Source: Sphaeroforma arctica JP610 (taxonomy: Eukaryota > Opisthokonta > Ichthyosporea > Ichthyophonida). Taken from it: a stretch of 24,861 bases of DNA. The stretch is from NCBI RefSeq assembly GCF_001186125.1, contig NW_014040064.1:2238-27098 (forward strand). Direction: 5' to 3'. Positions within the stretch are counted from its first letter, which is position 1, and every line of letters begins with the position of its first letter. The notes under the pieces are model-generated. The model saw only the letters and a list, made by a program, of their open reading frames with translations, was not told the origin of the DNA and searched no databases. Position numbers and translations under genes: made by a program. Positions 10,785 through 19,559 of this stretch are shown piece after piece.

Positions 10785-12918
10785 GTATGTATATGGATAC
10801 CCGTATATGTTAAAGTTATACAAGTAGTCAATTTATGTTTCTTTATCTACATCTATATGGAACGAGAACAATTTTAATATCGGTTCTATCAAAGGCATTA
10901 ATAAGATGATGTATGCACGTTTGTAACGCACTTCATTGTCCTTGTTTCCTTCAGACAAGCCATCAATAAAGGTATTAGATTTCTTGCTCCCGGGATCTTC
11001 GACGACTTGACCGACCTAACAAACTTGTAAGTTATTGTGAGATCCCTCATGCACATTCAAGCCATATATCTCTGTAATGTTTTGTGTAGAAGTAGGCATC
11101 CAATTCTCTCCTTTGCTAATTGTGTGGCAGTACGTATTTGTCACACTCCACTCCACTGACTCCATCTTTTATTTGGTATATACAGAGTGTTGTTCAATAA
11201 TGAATTGGCATCCTCGGCGATTTCACCCACTCTGGTCGCGAAGAACGTCAAACTGATCGATCTGTATGTTCCTTCGATAAACTTTGCTCGTGGCCCATTG
11301 GCCTTCAGCCAGCGACGCAAGCCCTACAGCGTTCACTCGTATCTGGGTTGTACCGCACTGCCATTCTGCATTCCCATTCATCGAGCCTTACTAACTCTTA
11401 CTAAATATTTGGGTCATGCGCATGAGAGACAAGTGATGCACTGTAGATGACTGAGACTTGAGGCGATGTGTACTAACTATTCTGTTGCAACCAAACACTC
11501 ACAGGGATATAGGTCAAAACCGGATAACTACTCTGCCCATTGGCTTGTTGGATACTTTGGCGGACCTGAAGAATTTGTAAGTACTGCCTCTGACTTCCCA
11601 GTATACTAGTGACTTAGTTACCGTACATCAGTGACTTGATTACCGTACATCAGTGACTGAGTTACCGTACATCAGGGACTTAGTGGTGCATATCTCTGTT
11701 TGATGATGTTGTCCTTCCCATTTGTGATTATGGCTGCGAACCGGTTTATGTGCGGCCACCATCAACAAACAACGAAGTGCAGTAAAACGCCCAGAAGCTT
11801 AATCTGCACTTTGCTGAGGACTTTCACGTAGCACTTGTTCGGAGAGTTTAACTTAATCATTCGATTTCTCACTGTGCACATATCAGATGGCTCAATAAGA
11901 ACCGCGTTCAAGCCATCCCCGCGGGGTACTTTGACAACGTACCGTCACTCAAAAAACTGGACTTCTCCTGGGCTCTCCTTGCAGAACTTCCAGAAGGCTT
12001 GTTCGACAACAATCTGGCGCTAGAATTAGTGTAAGCATGATGGTACCCGATTGAGTTTAATCGCTCTGACGGCGTAGCTCTGTGTACTGTACCTACCTGT
12101 TACACCAATGTACCTGTCACATTCCGTTTGTAACGGAAACCCCCACCGTCGACTCGATGTGCGTGTGCTCGTAGTCATTACCGTTGCACGGTATGTTGAT
12201 CCGGTCACTTCCCCTCAAGACCTTCTCGGATTCATGGACAGCTTAAAGTATGACTCACGTGCGTAGTGGCCGTCACCTGTGTAAGACAATCACCCAATCA
12301 ACCAACACCGACGAAGGAAAATCCCCGTGAGGCGCTGTACCTCCGCTCTCAGTGGTTGCTTCATCAGACTTTCAAACCGACTCTTCACAATGCTCATGGC
12401 CCAAAGTCAGACCCAAACTACCGACGGGTATGTATGTATTCAGTACACAACTCTCAAACCCTAAACCCTACCCTTTGCCCCTACCCATACAGGAACATGA
12501 ACCTCAACCCCCTCGCGTGCGTTGCACAGCTGTCTCTGCCCGCTAGGTACATTGGCACGGCCATGTCCTTCTCAGCTGGTGTGAAGGTCGCTTCCTTACC
12601 CGTATGCACTGGAGGATGTGTAGAAGGGCACTACGCGGACTCAACTGGAGTCTGTGTCGCTTGCACCCTTGTTCCTGGGTGCATCCAAGGCGTTTGCACA
12701 AACGCGTTTGATTCTGTATGTGGGACTGACAGCTGCTTTGATGGATGTTCAAGCCAAAACGATGGATCGTGCGACTGTAGTGAATTGAGCTGTGCGGATC
12801 TGGACCCCGGTATGTTGCTGGTCAAAACTCGTTCATCTTACATCTGCCGTACACACTACAACTTTAAGAATGTATATATAATGTACATTTTACATTTGCT
12901 ACATCCTTTACAATATCA

Positions 12919-12955
<37 letters not shown>

Positions 12956-15897
12956 GTGTTCCTTACTGCATATTCAATGAACCCATAACCCTGCAGGCTT
13001 TACGTATTATCATTTGTAGAAAGACTCATAGTTGTATCCTAACCACACACTCTACAGTATTGAACTCATCGTGCGGAGTTTTCTGCATAAGTGAACAGCG
13101 TGTTCTTATCCGGGAGGCCGGGGCCTATTCGGATCCCTTGACCTGCGATCTCTTGTAAGTTCGTCGTGTGTGAGTTGGAATCTGGACGTTCACCATGAGT
13201 TTCTTGACAACTCTCGCTAACCACACTGTTACTATACTTCCCATCCCTGTGCAGAATTTTAGGAGCCAGAGCAATCGAGCATTTCAGCCCCGGAGTCTTC
13301 GACGATTTGACGCAGCTTATTCATCTGTATGTGGTGTGCGAGAAACCCACCAGCGTTGATCTGAAATGGCATCTTTCTCTATCGAACGCGTTATCTTATT
13401 TCACTTCCTGTTGTCATTCTGATTGTTATGTATGTCTCGTTACTTACTGCAGGGACCTGAGTTACAACTTGTTGAGCCAGTTGCCTGCGGATGTCTTCGC
13501 CAAGAACACCAACCTAGCCAGACTGTAAGTCACCCCTTCGAACGCCTGTGATGCGATGACCATATCTCCACAAAGAGGAATTGCATCCACACTCAGCAAA
13601 CACCTCAACTGTGCGAGCTTACAGTCCCACCTTAAGCCAACACATCTCAATCACTAACATTTTGATACATTTAATGGTACGTAATCCTTTTGCGCACTGC
13701 AGCTTCCTGTCCAACAACGGACTGGTTACCCTTCCCAGTGGCATCTTCGACACCCTTGTAGATCTGACATGGTTGGATCTCAGTGTAAATGCTCTCGCTC
13801 CGCGATTACCTTCCGGACTGCTCGCCAAGTTGACCAAACTAGAGAGTGTGTAAGTAAGAATGCATGTGTATATTTGTCAGATTGTTAAGTACACGAAGAC
13901 GCAGACATAAAGCAGTGCGTGTGCGAAAACATGTAAATTCGTAATGTCGCAATGAAGGTAAATGTATATCCACATGTTAGTACATGTAAGTAAATATACA
14001 AAGTTATGTGTTTGTTCATATGTATATATAAACTAAGCATGTTTATATGATATACACTTATATGTTTATATGTATACAAAAAGTATTACATTTTCGTATA
14101 TGCATATACATATATATAGATACTCATCGTTTTTCTTCATATATACTTGGAATGTGCACCAAGCGTATGTACATGAATGCGCAGTTGGCGAAGGTTAAAT
14201 TCTTTCACAGGGATACGGGACTGTCTTTCCTTCAGTGCTAGTATTTGTAAGCAAACTCGACCACTCCCTCAATCCCTAAATCCGTAAAGCCGCCAATTAC
14301 GATGCTCACCTTTCTGCTGCGTATCTCGCATTGAGTATTGCTTCCCACATGAATATGATACGACGAATCGCTGTGTACTTGACACTGATCGCTCAACTAA
14401 TTTGCAACGTATAATCTTCGCCATAACAGCAAGCTCGACTCAAATAGGCTTACCGAAGTGTCCACTGACGATTTCAAGAACAACATTGAGCTGACCAATC
14501 TGTAAGTCATTCCATCCTCAATCTGTAAGTCAACATATCTTTATCACATGATTTGAAGCATGGAAACACCTAGACAAACGTACGTATCATACGTATATAT
14601 ACCTGTGAATATGCATGTTAATGTATCGAATTATGATCCTCAGAAAAACCAAGTACCAAAATCTGCCTATAACTTTATGCGATACAGGGAGCTTCATCAA
14701 AACTCAATTGAAAGTCTTCCTGATGACCTGCTGCTGGCTAATACTAAACTAAATAATCTGTAAGTGATCTGGCCTGATCCTGTTGCGGCGTGGTTGATAA
14801 TTCTGAGTTCACCGTCCGTAACTTACTATCGTTGCTTGGTTTAGGAATCCCTTCTCAACCACCCCTCCACCACCTTGCACGCATCACGCTAGTTTTAGGG
14901 TTTAGAGTTTACTAAACCCCTGAACCCCTGGATGCTGGCATACATTTTCAATTACGACACTGACAAGCATTCTGTCGCTTCCACATCCAGGGATCTCTAC
15001 AAGAACTTAATTGCAACGGTCCCAGCTGGTTTGATCACCGGCCTGACGGAACTACAAACCTTGTAAGTCTCTGTAGATTGCGTATTACCACATACATCCC
15101 CGGACTGGACACGATGTATGCCCACGTACACGCATACAGTGATAACCATGTTCGAAGATGTATGCGCACTTAGAGGCACATGTCTGTTACTTCCTGATTA
15201 TAGTTAGTTGGCTACGTGAAAGCACTTTCGGTTGAGAATACGTGAGTTGTCACACGTACTGTTCTCTTTCCCTCAATCTGTTTGAAAGTAAGTTGTCACA
15301 CATACTGTTCTCTTTCCCTCAATCTGTTTGACAGTGAGTTGTCACACATACTGTTCTCTTTCCCTCAATCTGTTTGACATCTGATATACGTTTCAGGTGG
15401 TTGAATTATAATCTTCTGACTGAAATCCCCGTCGGATTTTGTGACACCAACGGCGCTCTAACGGAATTCCGATTCAGCAATAATCTAGTGGAGGAGATGC
15501 CAGTGAACCTATTCGCCAACACCCCCAACTTAGTCGAAGTGTAAGTCCATGTGTATTGTTAGCTACACCTACTTTTGGTGTGGTTTGTATGTGGTAGGAA
15601 ACATATTGTGACTCACTTCTGTGTACTGTACAGGGTGAATCAAAACCTTAAACCCACTTCGTTCTGGCAGGCAGCGCAAGTTTCTGATTCATCATGGTAG
15701 CAACCTTGTATCACCAATCGAAATACTCGAGACTAATGGCTTGTCCTTTCCACCACATCAATTGACATACACAATCACACAGGTCTGCGGATGCCAACCC
15801 CCTCACATGCATAGCGCTTGTCCCCGTTACTGCTACCTACACTGGGAACTGCCCCGTGGCCCCACAAACCTGTGCTGACCTACCTCTGTGCACATAG
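8020..15897 (+). CDS. Secreted two-module Cys-rich/LRR protein (17 exons)
   Basis: Exons: 8020-8938, 9123-9533, 9656-9767, 10955-11026, 11186-11263, 11505-11576, 11887-12030, 12493-12809, 13058-13154, 13255-13326, 13453-13524, 13703-13849, 14430-14501, 14688-14759, 14991-15062, 15397-15540, 15783-15897. They total 2,988 nt (995 aa, TAG stop), every intron is GT..AG, and all phases agree. Domains: signal peptide 1-20; unknown domain to about 306; Cys-rich 307-443; LRR N-cap 444-480; 5 LRRs to 602; C-cap to about 640; second Cys-rich to 708; N-cap to 740; 9 LRRs to 957; C-cap to 995. The LRRs follow LxLxxNxLxxLPxGxFDxLxxL, close to Slit/VLR-type extracellular repeats. No membrane segment is visible, so the protein is secreted or wall-bound. 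The ligand is unknown; extracellular protein binding is the usual LRR role. The exon model is a hand assembly without transcript data. Confidence 0.85.
9123..9533 (+). CDS. Exon 2: first Cys-rich domain
   Basis: About 137 residues with some two dozen cysteines, of the form [39 protein letters not shown]. The second half ([30 protein letters not shown]) is repeated in exon 8 ([30 protein letters not shown]). The fold is probably an EGF/granulin-like disulfide mini-domain, but I cannot name it. The acceptor is a tandem CAGCAG at 9117-9122. Confidence 0.85.
9656..9767 (+). CDS. Exon 3: first LRR N-cap
   Basis: Encodes a short cap with [18 protein letters not shown] and a further Cys (TQCTS), paralogous to exon 9. 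Phase 1 in, phase 2 out. It switches the gene from phase-1 Cys-rich exons to phase-2 LRR exons. Confidence 0.85.
9885..10860. repeat. Large TA/TG microsatellite inside intron 3
   Basis: About 1 kb of (TA)n with TG and TAC variants fills most of the 1,187-nt intron 9768-10954. The open frames here are Tyr/Ile runs and not genes. Confidence 0.95.
10955..12030 (+). CDS. Exons 4-7: first LRR array (5 repeats)
   Basis: Exons of 72, 78, 72 and 144 nt, all starting and ending in phase 2, encode LRRs such as [15 protein letters not shown] and [18 protein letters not shown]. The 144-nt exon holds two repeats, consistent with loss of one intron. The intron before exon 6 carries a textbook branch point, TACTAAC, at 11471-11477, 27 nt before its AG. 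Confidence 0.85.
11613..11683 (+). repeat. 22-bp intronic minisatellite, 3 copies
   Basis: Units start at 11613, 11635 and 11657 (CTTAGTTACCGTACATCAGTGA with 1-2 changes each), plus a partial fourth, in intron 6. Confidence 0.95.
12456..12473 (-). repeat. Telomere-like AAACCCTAAACCCTA motif
   Basis: Two CCCTAAA-type units lie in the pyrimidine stretch just before the exon 8 acceptor. Confidence 0.7.
12493..12809 (+). CDS. Exon 8: LRR C-cap plus second Cys-rich domain
   Basis: Begins with the cap [11 protein letters not shown], paralogous to exon 17 ([11 protein letters not shown]). It then runs into the second Cys-rich domain ([18 protein letters not shown] onward). Phase 2 in, phase 1 out. 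It joins module 1 to module 2. Confidence 0.85.
12920..12952. repeat. (TA)n tract in intron 8
   Basis: Short pure TA run in the intron between the second Cys-rich exon and its cap exon. Confidence 0.9.
13058..13154 (+). CDS. Exon 9: second LRR N-cap
   Basis: [20 protein letters not shown] parallels exon 3 ([18 protein letters not shown]), including spacing and phases (1 to 2). Confidence 0.85.
13255..15540 (+). CDS. Exons 10-16: second LRR array (9 repeats)
   Basis: Exon sizes 72, 72, 147, 72, 72, 72, 144 nt, all phase 2. Examples are [18 protein letters not shown] and [15 protein letters not shown]. Nearly every exon ends at the conserved (N/E)-x-L position followed by GTAAGT or GTATGT. 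Exons 12 and 16 each hold two repeats. Confidence 0.85.
14211..14246 (+). pseudogene. Relic half-length LRR exon in intron 12
   Basis: TTCTTTCACAG precedes and GTAAGC follows a 36-nt segment (exactly half of 72). Its phase-2 reading, [10 protein letters not shown]-stop-YL, keeps LRR-like leucine spacing and the terminal hydrophobic-Leu before the donor. Both ends are phase 2, so skipping it leaves the gene intact, while including it would insert an in-frame TAG. The best reading is a decayed LRR exon; a regulated poison exon is possible. Confidence 0.5.
14893..14907 (+). repeat. Telomere-like TTTTAGGGTTTAGAG motif
   Basis: Just over two TTTAGGG-like units lie in intron 14. Confidence 0.55.
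15243..15380 (+). repeat. 46-bp minisatellite, 3 copies, in intron 15
   Basis: Units begin at 15243, 15289 and 15335 and differ at only a few positions (each opens with TRAGTTGTCACAC). Each unit boundary carries GTGAGT or GTAAGT followed by a pyrimidine-rich stretch. Confidence 0.95.
15783..15897 (+). CDS. Exon 17: terminal LRR C-cap and stop
   Basis: [19 protein letters not shown] is followed by four more cysteines and the stop TAG at 15895-15897. There is no hydrophobic tail for a membrane anchor or GPI attachment. Confidence 0.8.
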
Positions 15898-16385
15898 AGA
15901 CTTCTTACTAGAGTGTGCGAGGAAACTTGCATTCAAATGTTTCAAGGAGCGAAACTTATTTTCGAAACGGATATGTATCAGCAAAGAACGAGAGGTTGCT
16001 GTACACCCTGCGCCTACGAATGAGATAAACGTTTCTTTCGAAAGGCCTTATTTACTACTCGGCTGGAGATGGCGTTCAGTCCAGATTCCACTGACAACGC
16101 ACATACTCGGAAGTATAACACCCCATTCATGTCAAACTCTACAAACTTCAAATCAAACTTATTTGTACAATAAAGGTTTCAAAATCACAATAAACATACT
16201 TTGCAGCTATGGGAGGCGGAAGCATGCAGCATTTATTGTTACTGCTGCTGATCAAGGAGTGCCGATTTTTCTCATACATAAAGTGGAACCGGACTATGTA
16301 CGGCATTTAGTCCGTTGCGGTATATATTTAATTGTTCTTAGGTCTCTTGCTCTAGAGGGTCATGGTGGAACAGAATGATACGTGA
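15898..16385 (+). other. 3' UTR and spacer of the secreted LRR gene
   Basis: No domain was recognised downstream of the stop. A 186-codon frame (15818-16378) crosses exon 17 in another frame but has no recognisable protein features and spans the poly(A) signals. Confidence 0.5.
16169..16194 (+). promoter_or_regulatory. Paired AATAAA poly(A) signals
   Basis: AATAAA at 16169-16174 and again at 16189-16194, about 270 nt after the stop of the secreted LRR gene. They are the likely 3'-end signals. Confidence 0.5.
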
Positions 16386-16402
16386 GGGTTTAGGGTTTAG
16401 AG
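16386..16402 (+). repeat. Telomere-like GGGTTTAGGGTTTAGAG motif
   Basis: Two GGGTTTA units touch the stop codon of the minus-strand F-box/LRR copy. Confidence 0.7.
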
Positions 16403-17458
16403 ATCCATGTACAGTGTTTGTAGTTTAGAACAAGCCGGTAGTAGCTCTATTAAAGTACCGCAGTGTAAGTGTAGCGTTTCTAGTTTCGGGCACGCTAGTA
16501 TTGGCTCTATGTCGGCGATACCAGTGCATTTGTATATACCCAGGCGTTGTAGTTTTGAACAACCTTGTAGTGGCTCTATGTCGGTGATTCCAGCGCAATG
16601 GTGTATATCCAGGCGTTGTAGTTTTGAATAAGCTCGTAGTGGCTCAATGTCGGTGATTCCACCGCATTTGTGTATATCCAGGCGTTGTAATTTTGAGCAA
16701 TCTCGTAGTGGCTCTATGTCGGTGACTTTACTGCAGCCAATTAGTCTCAGATCTTGTAGTTCCAAACATGCACTCAGTGGCCCTATATCGGTAATGCTAA
16801 TACTACCTATGGACATTGTTTGTAGTTTTGAACATGATGTCAGTGGCTCTATATTGGTGACGAACTGACAGTAAATCATCCTTAGTGTGTGCAGTCTCAT
16901 ACAGAAAGGCAAAAGTCTCAAGTCAGCAATTTTCGTACAGGATATATCAAGCTCGGTCAAGGCGAGACAATATATGAGCGGAGAAAGATCCGTGATGTCG
17001 GGGGATGAAATTGTAAACACAATATCGAGTGTTTGGAGTGCACTGGGGAAACGAAATGGTATGATGTCGGCTCCTTGTACCATGTCACATGAGTTGACCT
17101 GCAAGTGGCGCAGATGTGGAAGGACTGACAGCGAGTTGACCACGTGTCTTCGTAGGTCACGAATCTACGTCAATCGTAGTGTGGTAAGGGCTTCGCAAGA
17201 GCTGAGGTTGTTCAAGTCGACACTGCAAAAGTTTGTCAGCGTCAAAACCCGCACTGCAATGCTGTAGTGTTTTAGAAAAAGCTTTAACTTTGCCACATTA
17301 CTGTGAAGGGTCACTCGGCCATCAATTCGAAGCCAGTTGCGCACTGACGCCAGAGCGTGCATTCTGGTACAAGTGAGTGAAAGCTCTAGAACGTTCTGTG
17401 CGTTGAGGTGTCGAATGATTCTTGACCAAACGTCAGCACCTAAACTAGTCACGTCCAT
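16397..17458 (-). pseudogene. F-box/LRR protein gene, copy 2 (one in-frame stop)
   Basis: The ATG at 17458 starts MDVTSLGADVWSRIIRHLNA, an F-box-like segment. It is followed by about ten LRRs (ITDIEPLRACSKLQRLDIH type) that end at 16397. The frame is continuous over 354 codons except for a TAG at 17167-17165, where copy 1 reads Asp (LDDIRDL against LT-stop-IRDL). Role by family: an SCF ubiquitin-ligase adaptor that reads substrates through its LRRs. The reading frame is otherwise clean, so the loss is recent or the TAG could be an assembly or allele difference. No splice pair removes it. Opposite in strand to copy 1, with conserved 5' flank. Confidence 0.75.
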
Positions 17459-17776
17459 TGTTTGTAATCCTTTGGGGTTAGCGACTACGGGTTTAGATTT
17501 AGAACGAATACAAAGACAAGATCAGAATTTGGCGTAGGCGTGCGTGGTACTTGTGTGGTACACAGGACAGGTCTGTCACATTTGTTCCTCAATATATGGC
17601 AACCCCCATTTAGCCAATGTGAGACCTGTAAAACCACCGTACTATCACTTGAAACTGTGCATAGTGTCCTAAATACATAAAATACTGGTGTAAACAATAT
17701 ATGGCTATGCTTCCCTAGAGAGTAGACACAGGGATAGCAGCACATGATACTCTCAACTTCTAATGGAATATTCTAA
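17459..17776. other. 5' flank of F-box/LRR copy 2
   Basis: The complement shares GTACCACGCACGCCTACG and GGATTACAAACAATGGACG with the flank of copy 1. No other gene was seen. Confidence 0.5.
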
Positions 17777-17811
17777 TGAGCGAAGCGAGTGACTTTTGAT
17801 TAATTTGGAAG
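17777..17811 (+). repeat. Left terminal inverted repeat
   Basis: Carries GCGAAGCGAG and ACTTTTGATTA, matched on the opposite strand at 23849-23883. Confidence 0.65.
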
Positions 17812-17831
17812 CGAAAAGGAAGAGAAAGAGG

Positions 17832-17864
17832 GGCCTTTGGGAGGGCGTAGCCCTCGTAAAGGCC
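17832..17864 (+). other. Nested hairpin next to the left TIR
   Basis: GGCCTTT (17832-17838) pairs with AAAGGCC (17858-17864), and inside it GAGGGC (17841-17846) pairs with GCCCTC (17850-17855). This could be a subterminal structure of the element or a promoter-proximal stem. Confidence 0.6.
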
Positions 17865-17979
17865 GCCTTAAATTTGACATGATGTCACGTGTCATTCCCC
17901 AGCACATCACGACAACACACCCAGAAATCAATAAACTTATTCTCATACTGTTCATTCTTCCATACTCCGTCGTCTTAGT

Positions 17980-18171
17980 ATGGTTGTGTTGACTCGAAGT
18001 TCCGCCCTCTGCCTGGACCTCGTCGATCACCCTGGTCTTGGTGAATTAGAGTTCAGCGACGAAGCAAACGATGAGAATGAAATCATAGGCAGCGATGAAG
18101 AGGACTCCGATGAAGTTGAAGGTTTGCACGCCCTTCAGAACATGCAGCGACTCCACATTCCTAGCATATGA
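17980..18171 (+). CDS. Acidic open frame near the left TIR
   Basis: 63 codons starting at an ATG. The N-terminus is ordinary (VVLTRSSALCLDLVDHPGL) and then strongly acidic (ELEFSDEANDENEIIGSDEE). Acidic N-termini of this kind occur in several transposase families, including piggyBac, but no catalytic motif is visible. Function not assigned. Confidence 0.35.
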   Translation: MVVLTRSSALCLDLVDHPGLGELEFSDEANDENEIIGSDEEDSDEVEGLHALQNMQRLHIPSI

Positions 18172-18290
18172 AGATACTCTAGTAGAAACAGTTCGTATAT
18201 GCAGACACGTGATCCTTGTGCCACTATCGAAGCGTCACGGGTTTTACTGGAAGTTCTGGCAAGTGTTTCGAGTAAATCTATTCATAGACA

Positions 18291-18668
18291 ATGCAGGAGA
18301 TAGTGAAGCAGTATCGCGTGTTTTGCGCAGTAGACAGACAGCATACGAGGCACGCTTACAGACAGCATACGAGGCACGCTTACAGACAGCACGTGAAAGA
18401 CACTATATTTGAAAGCGTGTACGGAGACATATACCAGGTCCCCAAATCCTGCAAGACAGAATACAAACTGTGTACGACGAATTTAAGGACAAAAAAGGAT
18501 GTGCACACTGGTGAGTTGTTGTTCAACGATATTGCGCATAAACAGTTTGCAGTAATTCTGAGGATGATACTTGATGGTTATGTATTGGATCCACCTGGCG
18601 TGCATCTCTATCGCTGTTATGTTACTAGTGTTGATGGACTTAGATTCTGGAAGTGTGCACTCCGTTAA
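18291..18668 (+). CDS. Unrecognised open frame in the TIR element
   Basis: About 125 codons with ordinary composition after residue 35 (..FESVYGDIYQVPKSCKTEY.. and ..FAVILRMILDGYVLDPPG). It contains the in-frame 24-bp tandem duplication. No homology recognised. Confidence 0.4.
   Translation: MQEIVKQYRVFCAVDRQHTRHAYRQHTRHAYRQHVKDTIFESVYGDIYQVPKSCKTEYKLCTTNLRTKKDVHTGELLFNDIAHKQFAVILRMILDGYVLDPPGVHLYRCYVTSVDGLRFWKCALR
18338..18385 (+). repeat. Perfect 24-bp tandem duplication
   Basis: Two identical 24-mers (18338-18361 and 18362-18385) followed by the first bases of a third. The length keeps any reading frame. Confidence 0.95.
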
Positions 18669-18876
18669 GTCTATAGTACATCAGACCGTGTCCAGAAAAT
18701 TTGGCTATCGTATTACTAGTATTGCTTTGTGCGATGATGTACTGTCATACTTTCGGATGAAAAAGAAATACGCACAAGATGTGGAAAGGAATGAAGCGCC
18801 CGACGTTGGCCACTTTGATCTAGAGACGGTGCATTGTAAGTGTGTCTGCCGAACCATTATGTGTGTATCCGCATAG
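18571..18876 (+). CDS. Unrecognised open frame in the TIR element
   Basis: Encodes FGYRITSIALCDDVLSYFRM and ends near NEAPDVGHFDLETV, just before a donor-like GTAAGT at about 18837. The APDVGHF motif resembles PPEVGNF in the next frame (near 19365). Confidence 0.35.
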   Translation: MMVMYWIHLACISIAVMLLVLMDLDSGSVHSVKSIVHQTVSRKFGYRITSIALCDDVLSYFRMKKKYAQDVERNEAPDVGHFDLETVHCKCVCRTIMCVSA

Positions 18877-18918
18877 CGGTGTCCATGACATCAGACACCT
18901 AGGTGTGCTATATTCTAG

Positions 18919-19392
18919 TTGGCCTTGTCCAACTATCTGATATGTCAAATGAAAAAGGTATTAATTAATAAAACCGTTAAAAACCATTTAGGAATCTTAA
19001 GTTCCTCGTATTATTACGAGTACGTTTATAGTTTATGTACTTTATACGATTACGTTTATAACATAGAGCCTAATGTGGAGTCCGGGCTGTTAAACTTACA
19101 CTTTAAGGCTGAGTATTATGAGCAACGTGATGTTAAAATGTGTTCGAAAACAAGTGCTAAGAAGAGATACTACACCCTTCAAAATGTGGTATTGGAATCT
19201 TTTCCAAACACCACCCATCTAAATTCCAATTTGGTTACTCTTCACCGTGTATACGCGGTGTTCTTTGTATGCTTTGGCGTTTGTATGGCCGTTTCATACC
19301 TCCCACTCAAATCACTTACCGAAGAAGACGTCAGGCAACAATACAGGAATCCTCCCGAGGTTGGCAATTTTCATCCAGACATCGTTTGGTGA
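18919..19392 (+). CDS. Unrecognised open frame in the TIR element
   Basis: 157 codons, Tyr-rich (YYYEYVYSLCTLYDYVYNIE) with a hydrophobic stretch VYAVFFVCFGVCMAVSYL that could be a membrane segment or a buried core. It ends with NPPEVGNFHPDIVW. No family recognised. Confidence 0.4.
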   Translation: MALSNYLICQMKKVLINKTVKNHLGILSSSYYYEYVYSLCTLYDYVYNIEPNVESGLLNLHFKAEYYEQRDVKMCSKTSAKKRYYTLQNVVLESFPNTTHLNSNLVTLHRVYAVFFVCFGVCMAVSYLPLKSLTEEDVRQQYRNPPEVGNFHPDIVW

Positions 19393-19559
19393 GACTTCGG
19401 CTTCAAAGCCCGTAAGTATCACCACGCATCCACAAATCACGGACTACGTATAAGCACAATCGAGACCATCTTATGTAATACTTGGCACTTGAACTAAATC
19501 TATGCTGGCGGGTCAACTAGTCCAGAACATGCGTATCACCGGCCCACTACCTCCACCTC

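Noticed and set aside
11613-11683. CRISPR-like spaced repeats
   Set aside because: Contiguous tandem units without unique spacers, in a eukaryotic intron.
12266-12988. 240-codon frame around exon 8 taken as a gene of its own
   Set aside because: Only 12493-12809 of it is exon; the rest is intron that happens to be open, including a TA tract.
15818-16378. 186-codon frame overlapping exon 17
   Set aside because: Different frame from the LRR gene, no recognisable features, and it spans the poly(A) signals. Kept only as a possible alternative C-terminus if another acceptor were used.
16407-17267. Ser/Cys-rich plus-strand frames (GSMSVIP repeats), and 2597-3383 on the minus strand
   Set aside because: Antisense shadows of the F-box/LRR repeats.
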